In this document: piece by piece, positions 62,927 through 64,000 of the stretch | Layout of the letters: every line of letters starts with the position of its first letter | Position numbering within the stretch: position 1 is the stretch's first letter | Assembly (NCBI RefSeq): GCF_018139645.1 | Contig: NZ_JAGSPM010000001.1 | Span: 372,001 to 436,000, forward strand | Source: Affinundibacterium baiyunense | GTDB taxonomy: Bacteria > Pseudomonadota > Gammaproteobacteria > Burkholderiales > Burkholderiaceae_D | Reading direction: 5' to 3' | Length of the DNA stretch: 64,000 nt | Notes under the pieces: generated by a model | The model's database searches: none | Seen by the model: only the letters and a program-made list of their open reading frames with translations | Told to the model about the DNA's origin: nothing | Position numbers and translations under genes: made by a program

Positions 62927-64000
62927 TTATTTCGCATTCCAAATTGCCATCATGTCTGGCGAACCCTGCGATCGAATTCCATTGTCGGATAACACCGCCT
63001 CCGTTTCAGCGAGCATCGCTTTGCGTGGCAGCACCATTGTTTCTCCATAGCGTTGATCATAATGAATTACGATCAAATCATCTTGCATGTCACGTAACAG
63101 CGCGACCAAGTGCTTTAAACTTTTCACTGGTATTCCATTAATCGAATACACCACTGAACCAAATCGATTGCTATAGCCAGTCACAAGCTTATGTGGAAAA
63201 AATGGCGAGCTAATCACGACTAACTCTTCACGATCTGTACTTGGCTTTTCACCTCGTAAGGTAATCAGCGGGCTTGCATTGTATGCATAACCATTAATCG
63301 CGGGCGCGTTATTACTCAAGAAACTCATGTACTCAACCGTAGCGCGTGAAAATACGATTGGCCCAAAAATAAAATAAGACGGATAACCACCTTGCAAATC
63401 GCCAATCAAGTGAGGACGACCAATATGCACCGGCGCTTGTACATTCATAGGTTGTCCGCCGCGAATGATTTTTAACGCCACCTTGCCGTTGTTTGCTGCT
63501 TGTTGAACTTTGTACTTAAACATGACCCGCACACTTGGCTTAATTCTGACCATGCATTGGTTATCAATTGCGGTATCACCGATGTGCGTAATCACGTCCC
63601 ACTCTTTCAGAATTGATGTCGCAGATTGATCGTAAGGCTTATGGATGATACAACCCTCAACACTTTTATCTAGTTTCAAATACTCACGTACAGTAGGATT
63701 TTCTAGGGTCTGCGTGATATCGAGCAAGGATGGTTTTCCATCGTATTTTTTATCTGCGATATCTTTGAGGAAAATTTCTATCTCTTCATTAGGAATAATG
63801 TAGCCAATATTTTGTGCATGCATTAAACCTGAGAATGCCAAACCAATCATCTTATCGCCGGCGATAACAGGACCGCCGCTATTGCCTGGATTAATGGCCG
63901 CATCAATTTGAATACGCAATCCACCTGTGCTTCCATCGTAATCAACGAACTCAATACGAGAAACAATGCCCTTGGTGATCGACAATGAATTTCCACCTGT
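62927..64000 (-). CDS. Trypsin-like serine protease with PDZ domain, DEG9-like (partial, N-terminus outside window)
   Basis: The visible 357 residues are the end of a Deg/HtrA-type protease. The catalytic Ser is in INPGNSGGPVI after the GIVSRIEF strand; the His and Asp lie outside the window. A PDZ domain follows (CIIHKPYDQSATSILKEWDV to VALKIIRGG), then a long C-terminal region with GGYPSYFIFGPIVFSRATVEY, YSINGIPVKSLKHLVALL and VLSDNGIRSQGSPDM. That region is the second-PDZ layout of plant-type DEG9 rather than of bacterial DegP/DegS. Coding runs to the window edge; the TTG near 63985 is not a real start. Confidence 0.88.
   Translation of the reverse strand, partial: TGGNSLSITKGIVSRIEFVDYDGSTGGLRIQIDAAINPGNSGGPVIAGDKMIGLAFSGLMHAQNIGYIIPNEEIEIFLKDIADKKYDGKPSLLDITQTLENPTVREYLKLDKSVEGCIIHKPYDQSATSILKEWDVITHIGDTAIDNQCMVRIKPSVRVMFKYKVQQAANNGKVALKIIRGGQPMNVQAPVHIGRPHLIGDLQGGYPSYFIFGPIVFSRATVEYMSFLSNNAPAINGYAYNASPLITLRGEKPSTDREELVVISSPFFPHKLVTGYSNRFGSVVYSINGIPVKSLKHLVALLRDMQDDLIVIHYDQRYGETMVLPRKAMLAETEAVLSDNGIRSQGSPDMMAIWNAK

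Overview
The window is a stretch of chromosome from a Gram-negative betaproteobacterium, most likely order Burkholderiales and Oxalobacteraceae-like. Evidence: the mltG-tmk-holB-pilZ run, the alaA-hom pair, smpB divergent from ratA-ratB next to guaB, and lolCD / COG4255 mutase / recJ, all with proteins of the betaproteobacterial type. The sequence is moderately AT-rich for that order, so a low-GC genus such as Undibacterium would fit; this is inferred and not proven. I saw no rRNA, tRNA, CRISPR array, transposase or phage genes. Almost every base lies in or near an ordinary chromosomal gene.

Layout. 1-4149 (minus): a branched-chain amino-acid-type ABC importer (ATPase cut by the window edge, two permeases, periplasmic binding protein). 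4373-9633 (minus): rlmJ, a GNAT enzyme, then mltG-tmk-holB-pilZ ending at a hairpin terminator. 9736-13834: ygfZ and a DUF4936 gene converge on hom and alaA over a shared terminator. 14139-16169: a large multispanning membrane protein of the misnamed Gcr 'site-specific recombinase' family. 16384-23819 (plus): a complete cytoplasmic and transferase set for 4-amino-4-deoxy-L-arabinose (L-Ara4N) modification of lipid A, with ArnA split into two genes and no ArnE/ArnF flippase. 23852-28715: bcp peroxiredoxin, PIN-PhoH ATPase and a receiver-GGDEF-EAL protein.

28805-36693 is the most interesting block. A TetR repressor with a perfect 14-bp palindrome beside its start codon faces a tightly overlapping run: FAD oxidoreductase, DUF1365, CFA-like methyltransferase, chalcone-isomerase-like exported protein, MFS carrier, DUF3833 lipoprotein, SDR and an NTF2-like protein. 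It looks like a pathway that chemically remodels membrane acyl chains, related to gene sets linked elsewhere to furan or other modified fatty acids, but under TetR control. The methyltransferase lacks two residues that bind bicarbonate in classical CFA synthase.

36767-48603 (all minus): two unrecognised small genes, an MFS-acyltransferase fusion, a GNAT, an MDR oxidoreductase, a REP-like palindrome, a thioesterase-thiolase pair, ldcA, tadA, a small membrane protein, queD, queE, guaA and a GAF-GGDEF-like protein. guaB (48666-50126) completes a guaB / GGDEF-like / guaA string, in which the GGDEF signature is degenerate. 50248-55815: DUF4124 gene, ratB-ratA, smpB, a small basic secreted protein, an OmpR/EnvZ-type two-component pair and an isolated cheZ. 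55991-64000: a small unknown gene, lolD-lolC, a COG4255 mutase homologue, recJ, an Xre/DUF2975 pair, a secreted unknown, and the C-terminal part of a trypsin-like protease whose domain plan resembles plant DEG9.
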